A stretch of DNA of 64,000 nt, taken from Phellopilus nigrolimitatus. Its lineage: Eukaryota > Basidiomycota > Agaricomycetes > Hymenochaetales > Hymenochaetaceae. Of the stretch, positions 11,772-22,766 are shown in pieces. The notes beneath the pieces were generated by a model that made no database searches, was not told the DNA's origin, and saw nothing but the letters and a program-made list of their open reading frames with translations. Position 1 is the stretch's first letter; each line of letters begins with the position of its first letter. The translations under genes and the position numbers were made by a program. The stretch spans positions 46,285 through 110,284 of the forward strand of contig JAJOHG010000089.1 of NCBI GenBank assembly GCA_021029095.1. The letters are read 5' to 3'.

Positions 11772-12707
11772 ACGACCGAACCGCGACGGCGGAGCGTTGA
11801 CGTTGGTGGGCTTGCCTTGGCGTTGGGCGCAGTGTCACTGGGCGATGAGGGAATGGAGATGGGCAAGGGCTGGGGCGGCTGGGAGGAGAGCGAGTTCTCC
11901 GGGGCTCTGTGCGTGCATTTCTCAGGTTCATGGTATACATGGTCTTAATTGTGCAGGTATGCGGAGCTGTTGAGCGACATGTACACCCAGACACAAACCG
12001 CGGTTAACCAACCCGTGCTACCGTAAGTCCAGTGCGAACCCGCAGACGCGACTGAGCACTCATGTTTTATCTAGAGCTCTCCCCGCCATAGACATGGCAA
12101 CTCGACATCGTCTGATCGACGCTCTCGATAGCTGGCACTTTGAGCCGCATAAGCTTCCGGATGAGGAGGTGATCGCGTGCGCGCAATTGTTATTTGAAGC
12201 AGTACTCCGTATTGAGGGCATGCCGGAACTGGTCGGGGTATCGTTGGGTGCGTCTCTTGCAGGCTTACTCGAAAGCAGTCGTTCTGAACATATACAATAG
12301 ACCATTTATGCTCGTTCCTTCTTCATTTACGGCAAGCGTACCGTGCGACGAACAGTTATCACAACTTCCAACACGCTCTTGACGTGTTCCAAGCGACACA
12401 CATGTATTTACGTTCCGCGGGCGCTGTTCCTCCAGTCGCAATCCTACATCTACCCGAACACGACCCACGAGGTCGATGGCGTGCCCACGATGAAATGAAA
12501 GCGTCTTGGACTGGGATCCTTCGAAAGGAGGACATTTTCGCGCTGTATGTCGCCGCTATCGGTCACGACGTCGGGCATCCGGGCTTCAATAATATGTTTA
12601 TGGTACGTGCGGTCTTTTCCGAAAAAATTCCAACGTTAAACTTGCGCAGAAAAATGCACAGGCTCCGCTTTCGCAGGTATATGACCACAAGTCCGCTCTG
12701 GAGCTCA
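11772..12707 (+). pseudogene. 5' half of the cyclic-nucleotide phosphodiesterase gene
   Basis: This is the N-terminal and first catalytic half of a class I phosphodiesterase. Readable exons give RRRSVDVGGLALALG (about 11,785), YAELLSDMYTQTQTA (about 11,960), a segment ending LDSWHFEPHKLPDEEV (about 12,170), then YHNFQHALDVFQATHMYL (about 12,360-12,410) and GHDVGHPGFNNMF (about 12,560-12,598), which carry the metal-binding His and Asp residues. After a short intron the frame runs APLSQVYDHKSALE. Homology stops at the GAGCTC near 12,705. The missing continuation begins MHCAFLL in this family and is exactly what opens the minus-strand half at 6,557. Inverting 6,558-12,705 would bring the halves together. 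As arranged, neither half can encode a complete HD domain. Confidence 0.85.
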
Positions 12708-12910
12708 CGCGGGTCATGCGGAGCCATCAGCAGGTTTGTGGTGTACAGTGCGTGTGGTTTCTGCCCGCCTGCGAGCCCCATCTGTGAGAACTGGCCTGTC
12801 ACCACGCTCATCTGCTGCTGGTATCCCGACTGCGCAGGTGAGTGCACGGGTGCACCACTACCAAAGCCGGGCGCGTTGATGCATTCAGGTGCGGCGGACT
12901 GGAACAACTC
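12706..12910 (-). pseudogene. SEC24 (COPII coat) gene fragment
   Basis: The minus strand reads GFGSGAPVHSPAQSGYQQQM, then GQFSQMGLAGGQKP and TTNLLMAPHDPREL. This matches the segment just before the zinc-finger domain of fungal SEC24, where YTxNLLxxPPDPREL is nearly invariant. SEC24 is the cargo-binding subunit of the COPII vesicle coat. Only about 65 residues are present. The fragment starts at the base where the plus-strand phosphodiesterase half ends, and the GAGCTC at the joint reads in both. No start, stop or flanking SEC24 exon is visible. Confidence 0.6.
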
Positions 12911-13082
12911 ACTGCTGGGTCTGTTACCCCGCAAACTGGCATTTCCCGAGTGTGGTCATAGAACGTCGTCGTCGTCGTCGTCACGCTTAGGCCACAGTGT
13001 GCGACGGGTTGTGTGCGAGGCTTGGATCGAGCTGAAGCGGTGGATGGGCTTAATATAGATAGCCACTGAGGCTGAACTTACA

Positions 13083-13290
13083 TGCCGCGCGGCGGATGAA
13101 ACTCACGCGGTTCGAGTACAGGCTCTCGTGAATTGACGCCGCGCGCGAGAGCGGACGCCGCCGGTCGACGACGCCTCCGCAGTGTCTTGATGCATGAACT
13201 TGATCCAGTCGAGGCGGATGAAGCAGACGATATTCCAGACCCAGACGATACTGATCCAGCCAGCAGAGATGGAGACAGCCTCAAAGGCAT
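13083..13290 (-). pseudogene. 3' end fragment of a plasma-membrane H+-ATPase gene (PMA1 family)
   Basis: The minus strand reads SAGWISIVWVWNIVCFIRLDWIKF, the last transmembrane segment of fungal P3-type proton pumps. One frame away it continues HESLYSNRVSFIRRAA, the conserved C-terminal regulatory tail. A frameshift therefore lies between them. Everything upstream (catalytic domain, other TM helices) is missing. The fragment is joined at about 13,290 to a repeat that recurs at about 57,580-57,620 without ATPase sequence, which fixes the junction. Confidence 0.65.
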
Positions 13291-13440
13291 GCACCATCAT
13301 AGGCAGTTCCCACGGGGGGGGGGGGGGGGGGGGGGGGGACAGTTCTCAGGACAGCTTTAGGTGCAAAGTCACATGATAGCTTTTTGGGAGCCCTATCCCG
13401 GTAAGAGGGAGCTTCGCTCCCAAGAAATTACTTATGTAAT
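13280..13440 (-). repeat. Dispersed repeat with GGGAGC-GAA-GCTCCC hairpin and a poly-G/C run
   Basis: Read on the minus strand it has a GGGAGCGAAGCTCCC-type hairpin, then GGGCTCCCAAAAAGCTATCA, then a C-run (25 G on the plus strand, 13,314-13,338), then GTGGGAACTGCCTATGATGG. The same order occurs on the plus strand at about 57,495-57,620 with a 12-base C-run. Degenerate partial copies follow at about 57,725-57,800 and 57,940-57,995. The long homopolymer may be mis-sized in the assembly. Confidence 0.7.
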
Positions 13441-13671
13441 TAGAGTGACAACAATCTCGTGTTATATCACGGAGACGTGATATTTACTACTGAATTATAA
13501 GCTGCTAATGAATACGAAAACCTGGAACGAACCGTATTCACTGTCAGATGGTCGACTGTAGGAGGAAAGGCGGGAAGGGGTGCTATGGACACAAAAAAGA
13601 GCAGGTTGCAGTTCGGGTTAGTCACGCCAAGAAAGCGCGCGCGTGCGCGTGCGCACACAGGTCAACCGATC
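13441..13671. other. 3' flank of the Ca2+-ATPase gene
   Basis: It contains a small hairpin, ATATCACGGAGACGTGATAT (about 13,464-13,483), which may lie in the 3' untranslated region. No other feature is seen. Confidence 0.35.
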
Positions 13672-16600
13672 TCAGACGGTGCCGGCGTCTGCGGGCGGCG
13701 TCTTCCCGCCCCACTTCTTGTACGCCGGGTCGTCTTCCGTCGTCTCAGGGTGCAGTTGGAGCTTTCCCTCCCACAGAGCGGCGGACGAGCGACTCGGGTC
13801 CGAGCTTGCGGGGTCTGAGAGCGAGCCGCCGCGCTGCGGCGCCCAGCCGGCGCCGACAGTCGTCGCAACAATCGTAGGCAGCATCGTCATAATACTCGGC
13901 AGGCGCACGCCCGCCTCTTCGAGGCGCGTGGAACGGCTCTTCGCGACGAATGAGCTCGCGCGCGCGCGCCCACCGCGCAGGTTGCTGAACATTGTGAGGT
14001 TGTCGCGCAGCAGGTTGATAGCTGGATTCCACTCGCCCTCCTCGACGTTCGGGCGCTCGGTCGGCAGGACATCTGGGTCGCGCAAGAGACGCAATTTGAT
14101 GAACAGACACTCGACGGGCGGGTTGGGAATCAGTCGGATGAGGTAGCCAATGGGTATAGACATGAAACCCAAAGCGACCGAGATCCCCCAGTCGCGGCCT
14201 ATTATCGGGGACACCTGGAAAGCAGAGCCGCCGACAAAGACAATCAGGATCTGCACACCAATTTCTAATAAGACGAGTTAAAAAAATCAAGAAGTTAGCA
14301 CATAACAAAACCAACAGCGCGACAAGACAAACCGAGAAGCGTGATCACGATAAAATAGTAATTTCGCATAATGCCCTCGAAGATATTTTTCTTGCTGTCG
14401 ATGCGGCGCGAGTTGATCGAGTTGAAGATCTGCATAAAGACGAACGCGTTGAAGACGAGCGTGTTCAGCCGCGTCGTGTTGTCGAGCTGTACGGACTCGT
14501 TATTCGGGTCCGGGCGGTAGTCGAAGATAGCGCTCCCCGCAAAATGGAAAACAAGTATGACGATCGTCTGGTACACCGACTGCCCGAAGATCTGCTTGTA
14601 CATATCCACGTTGAACAACGGCGCCGTCTTCTTGTCAGGCTTGCGGTCGAGCAGCGCGGGCGACGCGGGGTCTGTCGCAAGCGCGAGCGCGGCGAACGTG
14701 TCCATGATGATGTTGATCCACAGCAGCTGCACCGCCGACAACGCGCTCTCCTCCTGCGACGACGCGACCGCGGTGACGAACGTAATGATCACCGCGGTGA
14801 TGTTCACTGACACCTGGAACTGGAGGAACTTGCGCACCGCGTCGTTCACGCAGCGGCCCCACATGATCGCCTTCACGATCGACGCGAAGTTGTCGTCCAT
14901 GAGGATGATATCCGACGCCTCCTTCGCGACCTCCGTGCCCGCGACGCCCATCGAGAACCCGACGTGTGCCGTCTTGAGTGCCGGCCCGTCGTTCGTACCG
15001 TCGCCGGTCACGCCGACGATCTCGCCGAGCTCCTTCAGCTTCTCGACCAGGATCTTCTTGTCCTCCGGCGACGACCGCGCGAGCACTTGCAGCCGGGGCA
15101 CGACCTCGAGCATGTCGCGGTCGTTCAGGTCGCGGAATACCGGGCCTTCCATGATAATCCCGCCAGACGTGAAGATGCCGCATTGGAGCGCGATCGAGCG
15201 GGCGGTTAGGACGTTGTCACCGGTGCACATTTTGACTACCACGCCGGCCTTGAGACAACTTGCCACGGCCTCGGTCACGCCCTCGCGTAGGGGGTCCTCA
15301 ATGCCAGTAATAGCAATGAGCGTGAGGTCCGTCGCGAGTTCTTCGTAAGGTACCTGCGAGAACATTTAAGAGTCAGCACTAAAGAAACGCGCACAACCAA
15401 CCCCCCGAACCCACCTCGTCCGCATCCGCAGAGCCAGCAGGCGGCCACTCGTCCAAATCCCGATAGCATACCGCAATCGTCCGCAGCGTCTGGTTTGCAT
15501 AAATTACTATCGTCCGCGAGATATTATCCTTCGCGACCGGGTCGATCTCCTTTGTCTCCACCTTATCGTCCTCCTCCGCGTCCTTGACATCATCACCAGG
15601 GCGGGCCACCACGACATGCCGCGTGCACTTCTTCGTCAGGATCTCGCTCGCGCCCTTAAGGTACAACCGCCACCGGCCGTTGGCGCGCTTCACGACGACG
15701 CCCATCGCCTTGCGCTCCGAGCTGAACGGGAGCATCTGCACGACGTCCGCGCTCGCACGCGTCTTGCCGTAGTCCGCCCACCCGAGCTCCTGCGCGAAGC
15801 GCAGCAGCGCCGTCTCCGTCTTGCTCCCCACAAACGTGCGTGCACCGGTCTTGCTGTCCTCGTCCTCGAACGCCGTCGAGTTCACCGCGAGCGCGTCGTT
15901 GAACAGCCGGCGCAGCGCGGGGGACAGCACGTCGTTCAGCTCGCTCTGGTCGATCGAGAAATCGTCCGGGCGCCGTCGGCGCTGTTCTCTCTCCTCCGGC
16001 GTCTCGCGTACGCCGGGCTCCTCGCCCACGTTCGTGCGCGCCTGGTTCTCCGCGAGGCGCAGGACGAACTTGGCGCGGATGCCGACCGAGCCCGCGACGA
16101 CGCTCATCACGTTCTGCGTGAGCGTGCCCGTTTTGTCCGTGCACACGACGCTCGCGTTCGCCATCGTCTCGCAGCTGCCGAGCACGCGCACGAGCAAGTT
16201 CTCCTGCGTCATGCGCTTCGTCGCGAACGCGAGCGCGAGCGTCACCGCGAGCGGCAGGCCCTCGGGTACCGCGACGACGATGAGCGTCACGCTGATGATA
16301 AGGATCTGCACGAACGCGAGCCCCTTCTGGTTCGCGGAGAGCACGGGGTCGCCGGTGCCGAGCTGCACGAAGAAGCGGATGAGCAGCGCGACGAAGAGCA
16401 GGAGGCCCGCGGCGCTCCCGAGTTTGGCAATTAGCTCCGCGAGATCGTTCAGCTTCGTCTGCAGCGGCGTGTTGTCGTTGTCCGTTCGCAGCGCTGTCAA
16501 ATAAATTTAGATGACCGCTCGCTGCAAAATTAAAAGAGCCCGCTTACCCATCATGATCCGCCCGTTGAAGCTTTTGACGCCAACCACAATGACGACGTAG

Positions 16601-18517
16601 CTACCGACACCCTCAAGGACCTTGCTTCCGCTCACGACGAAGCAGTCCGTGTGCGAGCTTAAAGAACCGTCCGCCTCTCCCTTCTTGCAGTCGGCGTACG
16701 GCGCCTTTTTAATCGCGTCGCTCTCGCCTGTCATGCCCGACTCGTCGCACTTGACGTTGTGCCCTGTAAGGAAGACGCCGTCGCAGGGGACGACCTCGCC
16801 CGGCTCCAGCAGCGCGATGTCTCCGACGACCACATCCTAAAGACAGTTTCGCAGAAATCAGCAAAAAAGAATAAAGTATATGATTTAATAGACACGCACT
16901 TTCACGTTGATGACTTTCTCAGCACCGTCGCGGATAACCTTGACCGTGCGGTCTTCCTTCTTCTCGTTCAGCTTCTTAAACTGCTTCTCCTTCTGCCAGT
17001 CATTCATCGAGCCGACGACGACGACGATGACGATCGCAACCATGATCGCCACGCCTTCACCCAAAAAAACAAAAATAAGCAACAGCCTCTTACTCAAACA
17101 ACAAGCCGCGTGCACCTTCTACCCAATCGACCGGCGGCTGCGTGCACGTCTGCCCGTTCCCGCACGAGAACGTCGGGCGCTGAGTGCCGAAGTCCTGGAA
17201 GAGGCCCAGCGCGAGCGAGACGACCGCGGCAATGCTTAGCAGCACGAGCACCTTGTCGTTCAGCGCGAGCCACATGAGCAGCAGCAGGCTCTTGCTCGCG
17301 CGCGCGGGGAGCACGTTCTGCCCGTACACGCGCTGGCGATCCGCGTGCGTCGCGTGCACCCCCGACTCCGCGGAGGAGAACGCGGGGGGCGCGCCGTCGC
17401 CGCTTCCCTTGTGCCCCTTCTTGCCGCCGGGCTCCGCCCTCTTCGCGGATTGTTGATTGGACAGCCCACGGCGTGCGTCTGTGCCAAGGCCGTGGAGCAG
17501 CCCGTCGACGCCGCCGAGTGCCTCGAGCGCGTGCAGGCTTTTCGGGTCGACAAGCCGCGCGAGCGCGACCGCGCTGAGCTGCGCAGGGAACGGGCCCATA
17601 TCCGCCTCCGCGCCCGGCTCGTCGCTGCCGAGCGCAATCTGCCGTTCGCGCACCACTCGCTCCTTCTCCTTCCTCCCTATTTCTGCTGCGTCTGTGTCGG
17701 ATTTGCGTTTCTGGCCTTCGCCGTGCTTTCCAGAAGAAGAGGCATCCGCGTCGCCGCAGCCTCCGCCGGGAGAAGACGGCGCGGCGGTGGTGGTCGTGCG
17801 CCTCGAATGGCTCTGGTAGCCGTCGATACTCAGGCCGTGGCCCTGTCCTACGGAAAGACGGGCAGAGTCAGGATTGCCGATCATCGGGCTTGTCGGGATG
17901 GACGGATCACCGCCGTCGGAGCCGGTGAGTGTCGATACGAAGGAGCCCTTGCGCACGTGTTCGTTATTTGGCGGATTGGAGTGGAGGAGTGTGAGGCTCG
18001 AGAGCTTCGTCTGCGCGTCAGGCCGGTCATCTCGCGGCGCGAGAGACGTCGGGTAGTGGCCCGTCGAGGAGGAGGAGGAGCGAGTGGAGAGCGTCGGGGA
18101 CGGAGGGGTGGTGAGGAAAGAGGAGTCGTCCCCGCGCGAGGGCGACGGGGACGGCGAGCGGGAGAGTGAGAAAGAGACGGAGCCTGAGGCGGACCCGGAG
18201 CGCGCGCGAGTGGAGGGCACGTCGAGCAGGATGCCGTGGGGGGCCTGCGTGGCGGACGCGCCGGTGTGCTGCGGTGCGAGGGCGGGTGCGAGCGCGTCCG
18301 CCATCGCAATTCGGGGCACGGCGAGCGGGCTGCCGCCGGCGTCTCGCCCGTCGGCGCCTTCGCCCTCGGCGGGCGTCTCCACGTAGATGTGTTCGGGGGG
18401 ACCTCTGCTCTGCCCGTCGTCGGCGTCGGCGTTCACAACGTCGATGGTCGGGATCGCGTTCGCAGGGCTGCTGCCGCCGCCGTCGTCGTTCGAGGGCGTC
18501 GCCATCGGCGCTCTCAC
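13672..18517 (-). CDS. PMC1: P-type Ca2+-ATPase (PMCA/PMC1 type), intact
   Basis: Calcium pump of the type IIB P-type ATPases, which moves Ca2+ out of the cytosol, in fungi usually into the vacuole. Six exons keep frame: 17,116-18,517; 16,900-17,054; 16,548-16,836; 15,415-16,493; 14,333-15,353; 13,672-14,264. They total 4,539 nt, 1,512 aa. Domains in order: a long Ser-rich hydrophilic N-terminus (about 380 aa), TM1-2, actuator domain with CDESGMTGESDAIKK, TM4 with PEGLPLAV, phosphorylation site CTDKTGTLTQNV, nucleotide-binding domain with LKGASEIL, hinge GVTGDGTNDGPALK, then C-terminal TM helices. All key residues are present and no frame break is seen. The N-terminus is longer than usual for yeast Pmc1. 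An in-frame ATG at 18,505 is an alternative start. It is divergent from the zinc-finger gene. A degraded partial copy lies at 55,699-56,660. Confidence 0.93.
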
Positions 18518-19057
18518 AGCGTCTGCGTCTTACAAAGAATATGAAAAAAGGTCCGGATCCGTGTGCGCCTCGCTCGACAAAGGCGGCTGACTATTAAAGC
18601 GCTCCTTCGTGCGTAAAATAGGCGGCGTCGTTGGAGACGGCGGGCGGGACGGCGGGCGGGAAAGGGGCTGGAGTCAATAGCAACGAAAAGGAAAAAGGAA
18701 AGCGAGAGGGGAGAAGAGGGAGTATATGAGGGGACAGAGGAACGTTGAGGCATCGAATGGTGGGGGAAGCTTCACAGGACGCGAAGACGACCACGAGGAT
18801 GGCGCGCAGAAGCCAAGACAAGATTAGATGCAAATCTTGCGTGAGAACACTGAATAAGATTTAGCTTCAAAGTTTCTAAAACGTGTCGACGGGACCAGAA
18901 AAGCTCACGTGTGAAAGCGGGATCGCCATTGGAGCGCGTGGAGGTGAAAATACTGAGGTGAAAATACTCAGGACCGCCCCCTTCGCGTTCGAGCGACGTC
19001 CTGTCCTGGCTCCTGCGCAGAACAAAAAGTACAAAAGACCCTCCCAGAAGTTCCCTC
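18518..19057. promoter_or_regulatory. Shared divergent promoter region
   Basis: This is the 540 bp between the start codons of the Ca2+-ATPase (minus) and the zinc-finger factor (plus). It holds the presumed promoters and 5' untranslated regions of both. No specific factor-binding site is claimed. Confidence 0.45.
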
Positions 19058-20710
19058 ATGCGCACTTACACCGAATCAGACATGGAACCCCAACAGGCCT
19101 GGCATCCCAACTCCCGTCCTCATCCCTCCCACAACCAGAACAACATCCCCTACAACCACACCTGCAGTATAAACTACCTCCCCTGGAGTCACCACATCCA
19201 CTACCCCGACGGCACTCCTACCCCCTCCCACACCCCGCCTTATTCTTCTTCTCCCTTCTCCTCGTCCCCTGGCATGGCTTATACCGCCCTCCATCACACT
19301 CCCTATCCCCTCCCCTCCATCCCCCTCCACCACCACCAACAGTACACCCAGCCGCACCTCGACGTCTACTTCGCCCCCAACGCCGCCCTACTCTACAACC
19401 ACGCAACCGCCCTCGCTGCAGCCCAGGCCCAAACTGGCACCTCGTCCGCTGCAGACGCCATGAGCGGCTACGTCAACGGTGGGAATACGCCCCCGCGCTT
19501 CCTCCCTATCCTCCAGGTCGAGAAGCAGCAGGTCACGACCAGCGCGACCCAGGCCGCCAGTGCCAGCCGCAGAAGAAATGAGGCCCACTTCGTCTGCACC
19601 GAACCAGGCTGCGGGAGCATTTTCACCCGCCGCGCCTATCTCAGAAGTCCGTCCATATTTTTCCGCGTCTGTGTGCCTGTCTGGCGTTGGCTGACCGACT
19701 GTCTGTCTTCTCTCTTACAGGCCATCTCCGATCTCACACGGAGGAGCGCCCGTATGTATGCGAGTGGCCCGGGTGTAACAAAGGTTTCGCGCGTAAGCAT
19801 GATTGCAAGTACGTGCGCCTCAGCGCTATCCCAGTCGAGACTACGGATCTGACGATGCTCGTATCAATTTTCTAAATTAGGCGGCATCAGGCGACGCACT
19901 CGTCTCGGACAACATCAACTGCGTGTCATGGCTGCGGGAGGCCTTTCAGCAGACTCTACGGCGCGCTCAACGTACGTCCTGTCCCTTTTCTTACTTCTCC
20001 ATTCCCCTTTTCCACCTGTGTTTTCCCCCCGAGTCATCAGAACAAAGTCAATTTGGCCTAACTGTTCGGCTTCTCCGCCGCCACTGTCATTCGCCCCTCT
20101 TTTGTTTCGCGCTTGTTCGCGTCGTCTTACGTCCGAGAATCACGAATACTGGCTCATTTTTCACTTTTGCCCTTTTCTCCCTTGCACTCATATTTTACGC
20201 TCTCGCGCGCGTTCTCCGTCGTTTTTACGCTTACGCTCGCTCGTTTGGAACGCCGAAATACTGGCATGAAAACTCGTCGCCGCGCTGAACGCTTTGCCGA
20301 CGTCGAAATAAACGCACTTTACCGCCTTGGTCCAATTGGCCGCTTACGCCGGGGAAACGCTCTAAACTGCGCTAACGAACATCTTTTTCCGTGATGCGGC
20401 GATGCACGTGCAGCGCCACCTCGGGGCTAAGGGCAGTGCTGAATGCCGGCGGACGCACGAGCAGGCCGTCAGGGCGCAAAAGGCGAACGGCCAGGCGAAG
20501 CCGAACCCGCTGGACGGGCCGTCCAACGGGCACCACGCAAATGGGAACGGGAACGGGAGTGGGGGCCATGGTGGGCACCACGCCGGGGACTCGGGCTCGA
20601 GCGCGTACGACTCGGACGGTACGGGCGCGGGCAGCATCGCGCCGGGCGGCGTGCACAGCGCGCAGGCCACGCTGGCGTGTGGCCCCGCGCCGGACCTCTC
20701 GGCTGCGTAG
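19058..20710 (+). CDS. C2H2 zinc-finger transcription factor, apparently intact
   Basis: Fungal DNA-binding protein with tandem C2H2 fingers. Exons 19,058-19,646, 19,721-19,808, 19,881-19,971 and 20,414-20,710 sum to 1,065 nt, 354 aa; a second in-frame ATG at 19,082 would give 346 aa. The N-terminal half is rich in Pro, His, Ser and Tyr, typical of an activation region. Finger 1 is FVCTEPGCGSIFTRRAYLRS plus HLRSH across intron 1. Finger 2 is YVCEWPGCNKGFARKHDCK plus RHQATH across intron 2. Finger 3 is CHGCGRPFSRLYGALN plus RHL across intron 3, followed by GAKGSAECRR, which resembles the SEGGAECR tail of related fungal factors. Intron 3 (442 nt) is far longer than the others. The C-terminus is Gly/His/Asn-rich. 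A MITE starts 43 bp after the stop. The target genes are unknown. Confidence 0.82.
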
Positions 20711-20900
20711 TTCTGTTTTTTCGTTGTGCGCTGCTTGCTTTCGTCGTGCGCTTAGGGCTCCGCACCGTAACCGTAATTACGGTTTATGGCCGTACCGTAT
20801 ACGGTTACGGACCGTATCGTATGGACAGCAGCAAGAGAAAAATACGGCACCGTATTGCACGGTCCGTACCCGTATTATACCCGTAGAATACGGTCGTATA

Positions 20901-21714
20901 CAGTCATTCACCGGTCAATGGGACACCACCACTCAATGGGACACCCGCCTAAAACACCCATTTCTCGACCGTTTTTTCTAATTATTTTTGCGATTTTGAG
21001 CTTTAATGCATATCAAAGTACTGTATACCAAGTGCGAGACAGCCAGGCTCAATATTGCTTGAGAAATGCTCAGAATACAGTCAAATCATACTAAAATGGT
21101 AATTGCAACTTGGTGACACAACACATTCTGCCTTCTGCACACATTTTCTCCCTTTGGATCTGCACTGATTTTTCATATAATGAGAGGAGAGTATGTCTGT
21201 AACATAAACACGACATTATATGAAGGAGGATTTGAACAGATCTTGAGAATGACAGTATATATGCACTATCCTATCAAGAGGTCACAGGTGTTACAGAAGT
21301 CCCATACATGTATGTGTCCTAGATGGCTTCGAAGACAATTTAGTTACTCGACATTATATAAATCCATGGTTAGAAGCATATTCATGAAGAGGACATCTGT
21401 AGCTACTAGCTACCAGTACATGCACTTACCATATTATTTGGTGGCCAGTACCACTCATAATTACTCTACTATTGTGGTAAGGGTCGTGGGAGAGATACAC
21501 GTACTGTCCCATTGAGCGGTGAGGAGCAAAAACGTCACAACTTTTTGTTTTCACCATACCTCTTTCATATCTCCTTATTTTTACACAAAATTCTGCAAGG
21601 AAATTCTGAAGTAGTTTGTTTACCTTCCAGTATTTTTTTGTTTTGTGAAAAAGGGGGAAAGTGTCGTTGAGTTCGCGATGGCGATTTGGTGTCCCATTGA
21701 CCGGTGAATGACTG
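20901..21714. mobile_element. Nested 814-bp MITE, TIR CAGTCATTCACCGGTCAATG
   Basis: Terminal inverted repeats of about 27 bp begin CAGTCATTCACCGGTCAATG and end with the complement. TA flanks both sides (20,899-20,900 and 21,715-21,716), as in Tc1/mariner and pogo elements. The interior is AT-rich with no transposase. It sits inside the CCGTATACGG-rich arm of the surrounding MITE. Confidence 0.8.
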
Positions 21715-21716
21715 TA

Positions 21717-21738
21717 CAGGTGGGTCCAGCATCCTGCC
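21717..21738. repeat. Footprint of a CAGGTGGGTCCAG element
   Basis: CAGGTGGGTCCAG joined directly to CATCCTGCC. Both strings are the end sequences of the element at 22,123-22,393, so this looks like an internally deleted remnant. Confidence 0.5.
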
Positions 21739-22122
21739 ACATATTAGGGTTTGAAGAAAATAAATTTACATTTTAAGTAATTTATACTTTATTTGGTATC
21801 CATATTATTCCCAAATTAAGTAAAGAACCAATATTGAGTAAAGAACCAATATTGTAAGAATACGTATCCTACTTGGAACGGGTCGCTGTACTTCCCGACT
21901 CCACCGAGAACCGCATTCATAGAGAAAATTAATAAAAATAATAAACAGGGAAAGGCGCACATGGTATTTCAACTGCTAATGCAGCAAAGTAGCTCGAGTC
22001 GGACTGCTGCTTTGTAGTCTGGATGTTCGCGATACTCCCTCTCTTCCTTAGTGACGATCCAACAGAGCTTCGGCATGGTGCGTCATGTACGTGCCGTAAT
22101 GCCGTATACGGCCGTATAAATA

Positions 22123-22393
22123 CAGGTGGGTCCAGAAAGTCTTGCATCCTGCCTTATATGGAAATACACCTATGGAAATTAACTAACATGTTGGGTTGAG
22201 TCGAATATGTCTGTATTGTCACTGTCTGTATGTACAGCAAAGGTTTCTACAGCTTTATGTGGCATTTTTACATTTTGAATGGTCATTTTCCATGAGTTTG
22301 AACTGCGAGGCGGCACCTGTTGGTTGGTTTCCGCAGGCGCATGGGAATTGAACTCCATATAAGGCAGGATGCAACACTTTCTGGACCCGCCTG
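22123..22393. mobile_element. Nested 271-bp MITE, TIR CAGGTGGGTCCAGAAAGT
   Basis: Ends CAGGTGGGTCCAGAAAGT and ACTTTCTGGACCCGCCTG-like are flanked by TA on both sides. There is no ORF. It resembles the 280-bp element at 37,345-37,624 (CAGGTGGCGCCAAAAAGT), which suggests related mariner-type MITEs. Confidence 0.8.
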
Positions 22394-22766
22394 TACGTGC
22401 CGTACCGTATGTTACCTCTAAAACCTGAGATACGGCACGTTTTTATACGGTCCGTGCTCGTATACGAAGTCGGGTTATACGGCCGTATCTGTATACGGTA
22501 CGGTGCGGAGCCCTACCAGTGACGGTGCGCTTGTGTCCGCTTTCTGCATTTGATTTCGCAAATATCCTAACCTATGCTTACAAAACGTTTCGTAGCCTTC
22601 GGTCATCGCGACACTCGATATACATGTTAAATTGCTTGTTTTGTTTTTGTTTTTGAATCCAAAACTCTATGGAATTGCAAAGCCGACGTTCGCCACACCT
22701 TTTTGACCGATGTCGCAAAAGCTGGCTCTATATTTGAAGTCAGCATAAGCACCTTCAGACCATCAC

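Larger units (their letters stand above)
20753..22515 (-). mobile_element. hAT-type MITE (TAGGGCTCCGCACCGTA ends) with other MITEs inside
   Basis: Terminal inverted repeats TAGGGCTCCGCACCGTA..TACGGTGCGGAGCCCTA, with CCGTATACGG-type repeats inside each end. It is the same family as the 677-bp copy at 26,619-27,295, in the opposite orientation. The extra length is due to insertions at 20,901-21,714 and 22,123-22,393, plus a remnant at 21,717-21,738. A perfect target duplication is not seen; GTGCGCTT occurs just left of the element and again 10 bp to the right of it. Confidence 0.8.

Noticed and set aside
13314..13338. Biological significance of the 25-base G run
   Set aside because: Homopolymers of this length are often assembly errors, and the other repeat copy has 12.
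14557..16434. Long plus-strand ORFs opposite the Ca2+-ATPase
   Set aside because: GC-rich shadow frames of a well-supported minus-strand gene.
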